DNA from: Tritrichomonas musculus
Taxonomy: Eukaryota; Parabasalia; Tritrichomonadida; Tritrichomonadidae
Reading direction: 5' to 3'
DNA: 64,000 nucleotides
NCBI GenBank assembly: GCA_039105265.1
Contig: JAPFFF010000058.1
Location: forward strand, 930,001-994,000
Positions 1 to 8,834 of the stretch are shown piece after piece; position 1 is the first letter of the stretch; every line of letters begins with the position of its first letter. The notes below the pieces were generated by a model. That model made no database searches. It was given only the letters and a program-made list of their open reading frames with translations, and was not told the origin of the DNA. Both the position numbers and the translations under genes were made by a program.

Positions 1-255
1 GAAATAATCAGAAATAGTAAAAGGAGAGAAAACGTAAAGAATCAGAACAAACAAGAAATCAATTTTTTCCAACCAGAACAGGATATTTCACCTCAGCCAA
101 GACAACAACCAACTGGTTCTAATAACGCCACATTAGAAGGCCTAATCTCTTTAATTCAGACTTTGGCTAATGAAGTTCATGAAATGCACCAGGAGCAGCA
201 AATACTGAAAGGGCAAATCGAAAAACTACAAGAATGCGTATTTTCAAATGAATAA
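1..255 (+). CDS. C-terminal end of an unknown coiled-coil protein (partial, runs off the left edge)
   Basis: An open frame enters from the left edge and stops with TAA at 253-255, giving the last 84 residues of a protein. The first part is polar and rich in Asn, Gln and Lys. The last 40 residues (from NNATLEGLISLIQTL onward) have a heptad-like spacing of Leu, Ile and Val typical of a short coiled coil. Nothing identifies the family. Trichomonad Myb and bZIP-like regulators often end this way, but that is only a guess. The gene converges on the sugar kinase downstream. Confidence 0.6.
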   Translation, partial: EIIRNSKRRENVKNQNKQEINFFQPEQDISPQPRQQPTGSNNATLEGLISLIQTLANEVHEMHQEQQILKGQIEKLQECVFSNE

Positions 256-453
256 ATATTTATGTTTGTTCTTTTATTTTCTAAACTGAAAAATATATAT
301 CATCTGGTTTAAGCCTTTTCTTATTATTTCATCCTTTTTTATAGATATTACTTGTGTTTCAACTTGGAAATTGGAAACTTTGAAATATTAAAAATATAAT
401 TACTAATGATTTTTTAAAGAAGATTTCCAACTATATGTAATGCTACATATTGT

Positions 454-1425
454 CTATTTATTTCTATTTTGGAGCTCATTTTTTGCATAAATAGCAGCCC
501 CTAGCATTCCTGATGAATCTCCTAATTCTGATGTCACAATTTGGCAGACTTCTCTTGAGATTTTCAAAGCATGAGAATTAATAATTTCTCTAGCTCTCTT
601 CAATAAACGCTCACCTGCAGCTGACATTCCTCCTCCAATAACTATTATTTCAGGATTATAAAGGTTAATTACATTTGTTAATCCAAATCCCAATATTTCT
701 CCGGTCTCGTTAAATGTATCAATTGATAATTTGTCCCCTGCATCATATGCTTTTGACATCATTTCTGCTGTTATTTTTTCTACGTCATTATTTGTCCATT
801 CAAGCAAAATCGTTTTTTCACCTTTTTCAATCTTTTCTTTGATTGTCCTTACAATTCCAATTGCTGATACATATCGTCCAAGGCATCCAGAGCTTCCACA
901 TCTACATTGTCTTCCACTCCGATACATATTCATATGACCAATTTCCCCAACACATGATGTTGCGCCATAAAGAACGTGGCCATCAATAACAACACCAGAT
1001 CCTAAGCCTGTTCCAAGTGTCAAAAGCACAACATTCTTTTTACCACGAGCTGCTCCAAAATATAATTCGCCATACAAATTCATTCTGACATCGTTATCAA
1101 TAAATGTTGGAATATTTAAATTCGACTCAAAGAAGCCAGTAACATGAACATTTTCCCAATCTAAGAAATTTGGTGAAAATTTGGAAATTCCATTTTCTCG
1201 ATCTAATAATCCTGGAACTCCTATTCCAATGCATACAATGTCTTTTTTATCAACATTTGTATCTTTTAATAATTGGTTAATATTATCTAGCATCCTTTGC
1301 AAAACGACTGATGAGCCTTTATTAGCATAAGTATCATCTCGTCTTTGCGATATTAATTTAAACTCATTTGTAAAAATGGAACTTTTAATGTTTGTCCCTC
1401 CTAGATCAATTCCTAAGTAGTACAT
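454..1425 (-). CDS. ROK-family sugar kinase (glucokinase-like)
   Basis: A 323-residue protein of normal ROK length, predicted to phosphorylate glucose or a related hexose with ATP in the cytosol. The N-terminal phosphate loop is DLGGTN (residues 7-12). The catalytic region is IDNDVR with the likely base Asp112. A second phosphate loop, TLGTGLGSG, lies at 136-144. The ROK zinc site is visible as His164 plus CRCGSSGC (Cys174, 176, 181). The usual Glu after GCL in the ROK signature is Gly here; it is not a zinc ligand. ROK kinases are mainly bacterial, so an origin by lateral transfer is plausible. ATG at 1423-1425 is preceded by a TCACTTT initiator, which supports the start. Substrate (glucose, N-acetylmannosamine, fructose) cannot be told from sequence. 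Confidence 0.88.
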   Translation of the reverse strand: MYYLGIDLGGTNIKSSIFTNEFKLISQRRDDTYANKGSSVVLQRMLDNINQLLKDTNVDKKDIVCIGIGVPGLLDRENGISKFSPNFLDWENVHVTGFFESNLNIPTFIDNDVRMNLYGELYFGAARGKKNVVLLTLGTGLGSGVVIDGHVLYGATSCVGEIGHMNMYRSGRQCRCGSSGCLGRYVSAIGIVRTIKEKIEKGEKTILLEWTNNDVEKITAEMMSKAYDAGDKLSIDTFNETGEILGFGLTNVINLYNPEIIVIGGGMSAAGERLLKRAREIINSHALKISREVCQIVTSELGDSSGMLGAAIYAKNELQNRNK

Positions 1426-1428
1426 AAA

Positions 1429-1435
1429 AAAGTGA
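1429..1435 (-). promoter_or_regulatory. Trichomonad initiator (TCACTTT) of the ROK kinase gene
   Basis: On the minus strand TCACTTT lies a few bases before the ATG, matching the known trichomonad initiator TCA+1-Y-W-W. Transcription from the A would give a leader of about 8 nt, normal for trichomonads. Confidence 0.65.
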
Positions 1436-1529
1436 ATTTAAAAAAAAAAACATTTAAAAAGTTTTAACTGCTTATTTCTCACAACTTTTCAATATCAAAA
1501 TTTGAAAAAGCTACAGAAATATTTCAATA

Positions 1530-2148
1530 AAGTCGAATTCAAAAAGCTTGGGACAACTTCTCAAATAAATTCTGATAAAAGTGAAAAACACAATCTTCTT
1601 TTCAATTATTTTTTTTCTTGATTTATTGAGTTTACTCACTAAAATTCCAATCAATAATGAAAAATGTTTCTAATACGAGCCAAAACATATATTACCGAAC
1701 TTTCAATTTACAGCTCAATTCTTAAAAATCGATGATCATCAAATATTATGTAAATTCATGATCAAAAAATAGTATTTGAGCATGTGTTTATAAAAAACTC
1801 TATCTTAATATCATTACAGGCTTTACCATGCGTTTTCTAGTGAATTAGAGCAAAGATCTATGATAATTTTCACTAAAGATTAGGCAAATGGTATTTTTTT
1901 GAGGATTTTTTTCCTTACAAAATATGGATTAATGATAGATACAACATTATCCATATGCAAAAATATATGTTTTTATATAAAAATGATACTTTTTTTCTTT
2001 GTTTTTTTATTATTTTCCCCTTTTTCCCCTTTAGCAATTCAATTTTTTTCAATATATCTCACAAAAAAAATCATTCATGCTGGGACAAAATTGAATACTT
2101 TTCAGTATATATTTAAAAAGTTTGTCCCAAGCTTTTTGAATTCGACTT
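1530..2148. mobile_element. Non-autonomous TA-flanked DNA transposon, 619 bp
   Basis: The left end AAGTCGAATTCAAAAAGCTT (continuing GGGACAA) at 1530-1556 is repeated in inverted form at 2122-2148. All 27 positions match, and each end is bordered by TA (1528-1529 and 2149-2150). Terminal inverted repeats with a duplicated TA are characteristic of the Tc1/mariner superfamily. The interior has no credible transposase frame; the 86-codon open stretch inside is AT-rich noise. Perfect termini suggest a fairly recent insertion. It fills most of the gap between the sugar kinase and the Sel1-repeat gene. Confidence 0.75.
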
Positions 2149-2247
2149 TACAATCATAAATTTGAAAATATAAAAAAAAATAAAAATAATTTCAATTCTT
2201 TTATGGCTTTACATTCTGATAAAAAAAAAATCATTAATACGAGCTTT

Positions 2248-5200
2248 TTATTCTTCTTGCTCGAGCATTTCCATGTTAAATAGTGCATCAGAATCACCCT
2301 GATCAGCAGCAAGTTGGTAATAATGTTTGGCCTGTTCGATATTCTTGGTTACACCGCCATCGCCATTTGTATACAAAACACCCAAATTGTACTGGGCAGC
2401 CATGTTTCCATTATCAGCTGCTTCTCTGTACAATTGTGCGGCCTTAACCAAATCTTTCTCTACATGTTCACCGTACTCGTAAAGTTGGCCAGCGAAAAAC
2501 TGGGCATCTGGACAGCCTAGTTCTGCTGACTTCAAAAAGTATTTATATGCTAAATTGCGAGAATTTTCTTCTTCGTCGATATTAACTTCATTATTAAATA
2601 ACATTACGGCCATGTTATAATATGCGGTCGGATTTCCTGCATCAGCACTTCTTTGATAAAAATTATAGGCTGTAGAATAATCTTGATCGAGTTCTAATTG
2701 TCCATTTTGATAAAGAACACCAAGATTGAAAAGCGCGTCTGGATTTCCATTTTCAGCGGATTTAGAATACCATTCAACAACTTTTGAGTCATCTTTTTCA
2801 ACGCCTTCTCCTTGTTCATACATTGTTGCAAGATTGAATTGTGCATCGGCATTTCCATTTTCTGCCGCTTGTCTGTAAAGTGATGCTGCCTTGGCTAAGT
2901 CAGCAGGCTTTCCTGGCACTTCTCCTTTTTCATATAAAAGTGCAAGCTTAACTTGTGCGTCTGTATCACCTTTATCAGCTGCTTTCTCGTATAATTCTGC
3001 AGCCTTTTCGATATTAACTGAACCAACACCACGTCCTGTTTCATAAAGCATACCAAGGTTGAGCATTGCATCACTATCACCTTCATCTGCTGCTTTCTGA
3101 TATATTTCTGCTGCTTTTTCTACGTCTTGTTCAACGCCTGTTCCTGTTTCGTATAATACACCAAGATTTGTTTGAGCGCAAACTTCACCATTATCAGCTG
3201 CTTTTTGATATAATTCTATTGCACGTGGAAGGTTTTGTTCGATATTATCACCATGGTAAAAGTCGTAAATGGTTGCAAGATTAAACATTGATCGTGGTTC
3301 GCCAAGTTCGGCTGCTTTTTCATAGAATTCAACAGCTTTCTTTTGATCAGGCTTGAATGTGGAGTCGACTTCAACTTCAACATCACCTGCATCAACTTCA
3401 GCGTTAGCTTCAGGATTGGCGGTTCCATCACCCCAGTAAAGAACTCCAAGAATAAAGAGAGCTGATAAGTCATCCTTTGCAGCACGCTTTTCAAGATCGG
3501 CTACGCTTTGGCCGATATCATCATCATCTGTAAGTTTGTTATCAATCTTTTCATCTTCCGAGAGTCCATGTGGAAGATGTGTCTTTGAATCACTTGAAAA
3601 GCTAGTACGTCGTGCATTACGACCTTTTGGTGATAATAAGAGATCACAGCTCTTAGATGAATTTAATGCTTGCTGATCTTCCATATTTAATCTATTTTCT
3701 CCTTCTCCATCACTTTGGTTGTCAGCATTCTTAGATCCCTTTCCTTGACGGCGATGTTTTCCGCTACGAAGTCCGTTTCCATCTTCACTTTCAATGTTAT
3801 TGTCATGGAATGGGCCTAACTTCTTACGTGGAGACTCGAAAAAGAAGTCAGAATCAGTTTCTTTCTTGGGTTCTTCATCTGATTGTTTGTCGTTCAATTC
3901 GTTTGGACTCTCATTTTCATTCTCCTCAAGCTCAATGCCGCGCTCTTTAACCTCTTCACCTTCTTTCAATTCATCGCTTTGGTCTTCGTCAAGAAGTTCT
4001 AATTCTTCTTTTGCATTTTCAGCGTCTTCAGCCTTTCTATGAGCGTTTCGCATTTTATTAGGCTCTTCTTGTTCCTGTATGGTGTTCTTTGGTTTGGCAA
4101 CAGGGATACGCCTTTGAGGACCTGCTGGCTTTGGCTTTTCTTTTTTAATTGAGAATGGATGTTTGTGATGTGAGCGTGGACTTCCTCTTGTTGGAGAGCT
4201 TGGAGATGAGCGTGGAGATGAAAGAATAAATTGCAAATCTTCATATGGCGAAGCAGGTCGTGGTAATGAAAGTGATGGTTCAAGGTCGAAATTGGTATCG
4301 TCTGAATTGTCAAGCAAGTCAGAAATTGCTGAATTCGAAATAGATTCTGATGATTCATTAGGATCATTAGCTTTGTTAGCATATTCATTAGCTTTTTCTT
4401 CATCTTGGTCAACTCCAATTCCTTTTGAATAAATTTCAGATAATATTTCACTAGCTTGACGGTCACCAAGCTCTGAAGCATGCTGAAGACTTTCAACAGC
4501 TTGGCTTAAATCTAAATTCTTGTGGTTATTTCCAAGCTCGTTAATAATAGCTTTGAGTGCATTGTTTATATCAGCATTGATTTGATTAAGAGCTGCGTTA
4601 TACCTTGAAGTTTTAACTGTTGAACGAGCAAGGTTGCGAGGTAATGGCTGTAAAACAAGCTTTTCGCGAAGAATGTTTTCTAATTCTTCCTGTTCAAGCG
4701 GTGTTTTAACAAGATCTGCAAATAAAGAGGAAGCTTCTTTTCCATGAACTTGTAAAACTTTTTTAAGGAAGTTATACTTTTTTTCTGTATCAATTGCTGC
4801 AAATTTTTCGTTGTATATAAGGCGTTGGAGGACATCTATTGGAAATTGAGCAAATCTATCGTCTTCAATGTTTGATTCGATGTTATCAATGAGAACTTGT
4901 TCGTCGGCATCCGTACCGAGTTTATGTTGAACTTTGTAAATAGTTGAATCAAGACGAAGTTGTCCTGTTTGATCACCCTTAATAATTTTTGCAACCTTTG
5001 ATCTTAAATCTGAAACTCCCCAAAAATTACCAAGAAATTCAAGATCAAATATTGTTTCTTTTGAAATAGAGAATGATTTTCCTTGGCATGCATTAATGAA
5101 TTCCTTAAATGATTCTTCTGATACGTCAAAGTTTGCTACAAATTCGGATTGTGATTGAAGTTCTGGAGACTGAGCAAATTTCTTGGAATAGCAATAAAAG

Positions 5201-5292
5201 ATACCTTTAAGAACGGGATATGCTTTTCCTTTGAAACGAAAAACGAAATCTTCTGGATTTGGGCGAAGGATCGAATATTCAGCTTCACTCAT
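2248..5292 (-). CDS. BTB-like domain plus Sel1-repeat protein
   Basis: About 1,014 residues. Residues 10-110 look like a divergent BTB/POZ domain (FVFRFKGKAYPVLKGIFYCYS, then the F-x-EFINACQ stretch) of the type common in trichomonads. A first Sel1 repeat lies near residues 255-310. A long charged, Ser/Pro-rich linker (about 320-610) follows. A long run of Sel1 repeats (about 620-1010) has the recurrent pattern A-x-x-x-LG-x-LY-x-x-G-x-G-V-x-x-D-x-x-KA. Sel1 repeats are alpha-helical scaffolds in adaptor and ubiquitin-related complexes; the partner is unknown. An in-frame ATG lies five codons upstream (5305-5307), but a TCA initiator-like sequence lies between the two ATGs, so I prefer MSEAEYSILRP. 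The similar repeats may differ in number between strains. Confidence 0.82.
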   Translation of the reverse strand: MSEAEYSILRPNPEDFVFRFKGKAYPVLKGIFYCYSKKFAQSPELQSQSEFVANFDVSEESFKEFINACQGKSFSISKETIFDLEFLGNFWGVSDLRSKVAKIIKGDQTGQLRLDSTIYKVQHKLGTDADEQVLIDNIESNIEDDRFAQFPIDVLQRLIYNEKFAAIDTEKKYNFLKKVLQVHGKEASSLFADLVKTPLEQEELENILREKLVLQPLPRNLARSTVKTSRYNAALNQINADINNALKAIINELGNNHKNLDLSQAVESLQHASELGDRQASEILSEIYSKGIGVDQDEEKANEYANKANDPNESSESISNSAISDLLDNSDDTNFDLEPSLSLPRPASPYEDLQFILSSPRSSPSSPTRGSPRSHHKHPFSIKKEKPKPAGPQRRIPVAKPKNTIQEQEEPNKMRNAHRKAEDAENAKEELELLDEDQSDELKEGEEVKERGIELEENENESPNELNDKQSDEEPKKETDSDFFFESPRKKLGPFHDNNIESEDGNGLRSGKHRRQGKGSKNADNQSDGEGENRLNMEDQQALNSSKSCDLLLSPKGRNARRTSFSSDSKTHLPHGLSEDEKIDNKLTDDDDIGQSVADLEKRAAKDDLSALFILGVLYWGDGTANPEANAEVDAGDVEVEVDSTFKPDQKKAVEFYEKAAELGEPRSMFNLATIYDFYHGDNIEQNLPRAIELYQKAADNGEVCAQTNLGVLYETGTGVEQDVEKAAEIYQKAADEGDSDAMLNLGMLYETGRGVGSVNIEKAAELYEKAADKGDTDAQVKLALLYEKGEVPGKPADLAKAASLYRQAAENGNADAQFNLATMYEQGEGVEKDDSKVVEWYSKSAENGNPDALFNLGVLYQNGQLELDQDYSTAYNFYQRSADAGNPTAYYNMAVMLFNNEVNIDEEENSRNLAYKYFLKSAELGCPDAQFFAGQLYEYGEHVEKDLVKAAQLYREAADNGNMAAQYNLGVLYTNGDGGVTKNIEQAKHYYQLAADQGDSDALFNMEMLEQEE

Positions 5293-5307
5293 TTTATTTT
5301 TGAGCAT

Positions 5308-5863
5308 ATCATTTCACTTGAAAAAGCCACTTTTTCATATATTTGGCCTTATATTGGCCAGCGATATAAAAAGGAACGTTAAGTTCAAGAAAAAATGAAA
5401 ATAAATTATTCAAAAAAAATTAAATATTCTCAACTTTTTCTATTATTTCCGTTTTTCTTCCCAATCCTTCCGATTTCTATCCGATTAGCACTATCATTTT
5501 TTTTTACTTTGACCAAAGCAGAAAGAAATAAAGTATTTAAATCTGGCAAAAATCATTTCAATTTCAATAATCATTAAAAAATTTATTAATCAAATTAATA
5601 GTTTTTCATTTTCATCAACATTTAACATTTGTTATATCGGTGTAAAACAAAATGTCATTCTTGGGTTTCGTTTATTCTTATTCTATATTTGTATAATCTT
5701 GATCTTAAAAAAAAAAAACGTTTAATTTTTTCAATTGGTATTTCATGCATACGTTAATAACCAAAAACATCAAATACATCATTATAGAGTTTTTTCTAAT
5801 TAAATATATAGTTGAGTAAAATAACATTTATGAATAATAAAAAAAAAAAAAAAACATAAAAAA
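5308..5863. other. Intergenic AT-rich spacer
   Basis: About 550 bases between two minus-strand genes, holding the promoter of the Sel1 gene and the 3' region of the three-repeat Myb gene. A 60-codon open stretch at 5395-5577 is hydrophobic low-complexity translation of poly-T and is not supported as a gene. No repeat or RNA gene was seen. Confidence 0.5.
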
Positions 5864-7246
5864 TTATTTAAACACATTTGCACTACTATTATTAGTCTGT
5901 CCATTTGGTGAAATGATCGGTGTCGCTGTTTCACTAGATCCAAATGGGAAACTGCCATTTGGACTGACTGGCGAAAATTGAAATAATGGTGATGTTGGAG
6001 AAAACAGTGAAAAAGGTAAAGTTGGTGATGAAGGTTGTTGTAATTGTCCCGGAGAAATTGAAGGTTCTTGTAAATGAGGTTGTGGAAATGCGTTGTTATC
6101 AGCCATATTAAGTGTATTAACGACATGCAGTCCTTGATCACTATCAAACGAAGATGATATTAAATGTTGTCCTTGTGGTTGTGTTGATGCAACAAGAGGA
6201 CAAGAAGTAATAACAGGCTGTAGATTCATTCCTGCAGCTTCGCGTTTGAAATGAGGAATAGGTTTTGATGATAAAGAAGAAGCAAATCCAGGCTGAGTTT
6301 GTATTGGAATTTGTGATTGTATATGTTGTGTATTTGGTTGTGAAATCGTTTCTGCTGGCTGGCGAAGAGGAGAAGAGATAATCGGTGCTGTTGAAGTTAC
6401 TATGGTCTGATTGTATGGCTCAGTTTGATGAAAATTAGTCTGCTGTTGATTTGGTTGCGTTGGGAATGGAAATGGAGGTGCCACAATAATTGAGCCTTTT
6501 TTGATATTTGGGATTTGTGAGGATGAGCTTTGTGCAGAAAAAGGAAGAAGTGTTGTTTGGCAAATATGTTGTTCATTTGCTGTAGAAAGTGGATTTTGTT
6601 CATCTCCAGGCTGTATTTGTCGTATATAATTCAAATTTGTTAACGAGGATGATGAAATTGGCAAAGGCTGCGATGGGTATGGCACTTGTCCTGTATTAAA
6701 ATTCTGTATTTGTTGTGGGTTAAATCCTTTTTGACGTCTAGATAGATCGGGCGCTAAAAATTTTCTTCCGTTTTGGTCAACTCGAATTCTCTTTGAAATT
6801 GAAGAATTATATCTATTTTTAATTGCGTTATCGGTTCTTCCTGGAATAAATTTTGAGATAATGGACCATTTATTACCATACTTCATTATACAATCAAATA
6901 TCATTGCATCTTCGTTTGATGTCCATGGAGATGAAGATATAGCAGGATCTAAGTGATTGAACCATCTTTCGCGACATTGTTTTGCGCTTCGGTTTTTTAT
7001 AAGCTGGCTTAAACCTGGCCAGTTGTGAGGGCCATTTTTTGAAACATATTCAGTAATAAGTGCATCTTCATCTGGGGTAAATGGTCCCTTTGTTAATTTT
7101 GGGTCTAAACATTTTTCCCATCTAGCAGCAACTTGTGAAGAAGTGCGTGTCCCCATTTTCTGAGCAATGACTCCCCATTGTTTACCATATGTGTGGACAA
7201 GATCAATTAAGATTTGGTCTTCTTGTTCACTCCAGTTTTTCCCCAT
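5864..7246 (-). CDS. Three-repeat (R1R2R3) Myb DNA-binding protein
   Basis: A 460-residue nuclear regulator. Three Myb repeats occupy residues 4-50, 55-105 and 107-155. Each shows the Trp spacing and helix-turn-helix of the family: NWSEQEDQILIDLV...W; GPFTPDEDALI...W...CRERWFNHLDP; SPWTSNEDAMI...W...IPGRTDNAIKNRY. Three tandem repeats resemble animal c-Myb and plant 3R-Myb, which bind AACNG-type sites. The C-terminal 300 residues are rich in Gln, Pro, Ser and Asn and may be an activation region. Trichomonads carry hundreds of Myb-like genes, so the target cannot be named. The next gene upstream is a second Myb protein on the same strand. Confidence 0.93.
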   Translation of the reverse strand: MGKNWSEQEDQILIDLVHTYGKQWGVIAQKMGTRTSSQVAARWEKCLDPKLTKGPFTPDEDALITEYVSKNGPHNWPGLSQLIKNRSAKQCRERWFNHLDPAISSSPWTSNEDAMIFDCIMKYGNKWSIISKFIPGRTDNAIKNRYNSSISKRIRVDQNGRKFLAPDLSRRQKGFNPQQIQNFNTGQVPYPSQPLPISSSSLTNLNYIRQIQPGDEQNPLSTANEQHICQTTLLPFSAQSSSSQIPNIKKGSIIVAPPFPFPTQPNQQQTNFHQTEPYNQTIVTSTAPIISSPLRQPAETISQPNTQHIQSQIPIQTQPGFASSLSSKPIPHFKREAAGMNLQPVITSCPLVASTQPQGQHLISSSFDSDQGLHVVNTLNMADNNAFPQPHLQEPSISPGQLQQPSSPTLPFSLFSPTSPLFQFSPVSPNGSFPFGSSETATPIISPNGQTNNSSANVFK

Positions 7247-7799
7247 AAAATTTTATTTGAGAAAATTGAATGTTTTTGAAAATTTTGAGAAAAATTCATT
7301 TGAATTTTCAATTAACGAAAAAATAAAATTTTAAATTTGAGTTGATTTTACTAACGATTATTTTCTAGTCTAAATCAGCAAAACAATCAACTTAAATTGG
7401 AAGCGAGAAGAAATAAAAATCATAGTAGAAAAGCAAATAACTAAAAGCAAACATATTTTTAAGTAGAATCATTATAAAAATAAAAAGAAAAAGAAAATAA
7501 GTAATAATATAAATATTAATATGAGGCAATATGGTGTACTCTTCTTGAAATGTTAAAATTCTGATATTCAAGATTAAATATCTTGATAAATGCCCTTTTT
7601 AGATGATGTAATCCAAATTTGATTTGCGAATCATGATAAATGATTATATCTATGATTTACTTTCGAAGCGTAAAAAAATGGAAACTTTCTTGCCTATAAA
7701 AGTTTTTGGAGTATAATTGTAGAGTTTTATCCAAAATTTAATTAGTTAATCAATAAGGTTAACCTAAAGAGTTACCAGTATGCATTTATTGAAATGGAG
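7247..7799. other. Intergenic AT-rich spacer between two Myb genes
   Basis: About 550 bases with no supported coding frame. It holds the promoter of the three-repeat Myb gene, with TCA-type initiator candidates close to its ATG, and the 3' region of the next Myb gene. No inverted repeat or tandem array was recognised. Confidence 0.45.
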
Positions 7800-8834
7800 T
7801 TAAAAAAAGTTATTTTTTTGTCCAACATCACTATCTAAAAAATTCCACATTAATTGAATTTCTTGATCATCATCAAAAACTTCGTCAATAATTTTATCGT
7901 TCTTATTTTTGTCAGAAGGAGGCGGCTTCTGATTTGGATTTTTTGTTTGAGAGTTTTCTTCTTGTCGCTTATTCTGTTCACTCAAGTCTAATTTATTTGA
8001 TTTTCCAGATTGTTTTTGGGTTTCATACATTTTAAAGCTTGATTCTTCTTGTTGCTGCAATTGTCGTTCTACTATTTGTTCTTCAGATTTTAACTGTTGT
8101 GCTTGTTGAGTTTTTTGACGTTGTAGTTGTTCGGATTGCTGCTGAAATTGCGCATTTTGTTGAATTTGTTGAAAATAGTCAAGTGAGCTTTGAGAATATC
8201 CTGGGTTGAATGTTGAGCGTTGATCGTAATTTGGTGGTGAAATATTTGAATTAGGCAAAAGCATCTGAGGTAAAACTTGTGGTGTTTGATACTGGTCGTT
8301 TATCATCGTTTGCATGCTGTTTTGTTGGAACTGTTGATATGATTGCATTTGTTGAAATTGCTGTAATTGCTGTGATTGTTGATAAATACTCGCCATTTGC
8401 ATTTTTCTTGCATTTTCATAGTTTAATTGTTCAGAATTTGTCTCGTTTTGTTTTATTAGCCTTTCATTTGCCTTTTTCCGATTTTGAAGTGTAGTAAACC
8501 TATTTTTAATATTAACATTTGATCTATTTTGAAAATATGGCATCATTTTTTTCCATTTTTTACCCATTTCTGATTCTTTTTTTAAAAGGAGATTATCTTC
8601 GTCTGGAGTCCAAGTTGATTTGTTGAGATCAGGATCTAAATAATTTTGAAATCGTTCTCGGCATTGACGAGGTGAACGATTGCCAATTTGTCTTGATATT
8701 TCATTCCAATCTAGTTGCTGCTGTTGAAGCTCAACAAGTTTTGCATCTTCTTCAGCTGAAAATCGAGACCTTACAGGGGTGTTGATATTTTCATTATTTG
8801 AATATTCTTCTTTTGGATTTTCGTCAAACGACAT
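7800..8834 (-). CDS. Two-repeat (R2R3) Myb-like protein with Gln-rich tail
   Basis: 344 residues. Two Myb repeats lie at about 23-70 (RFSAEEDAKLVEL...W...IGNRSPRQCRERFQNYLDP) and 75-125 (STWTPDEDNLLLKK...KKWKKMMPYFQNRSNVNIKNRF). The rest is dominated by Gln-rich blocks (about 150-260) and ends in an acidic stretch. This is a probable sequence-specific DNA-binding transcription factor. The second repeat has KKW where the core Trp normally follows a Gly-rich turn, still within family range. It neighbours another Myb gene on the same strand but is not a recent duplicate, since the tails and repeat numbers differ. Confidence 0.9.
   Translation of the reverse strand: MSFDENPKEEYSNNENINTPVRSRFSAEEDAKLVELQQQQLDWNEISRQIGNRSPRQCRERFQNYLDPDLNKSTWTPDEDNLLLKKESEMGKKWKKMMPYFQNRSNVNIKNRFTTLQNRKKANERLIKQNETNSEQLNYENARKMQMASIYQQSQQLQQFQQMQSYQQFQQNSMQTMINDQYQTPQVLPQMLLPNSNISPPNYDQRSTFNPGYSQSSLDYFQQIQQNAQFQQQSEQLQRQKTQQAQQLKSEEQIVERQLQQQEESSFKMYETQKQSGKSNKLDLSEQNKRQEENSQTKNPNQKPPPSDKNKNDKIIDEVFDDDQEIQLMWNFLDSDVGQKNNFF

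Noticed and set aside
1899-2159. 86-codon frame
   Set aside because: Runs through the right end of the 619-bp transposon and is poly-Phe/Leu translation of T runs.
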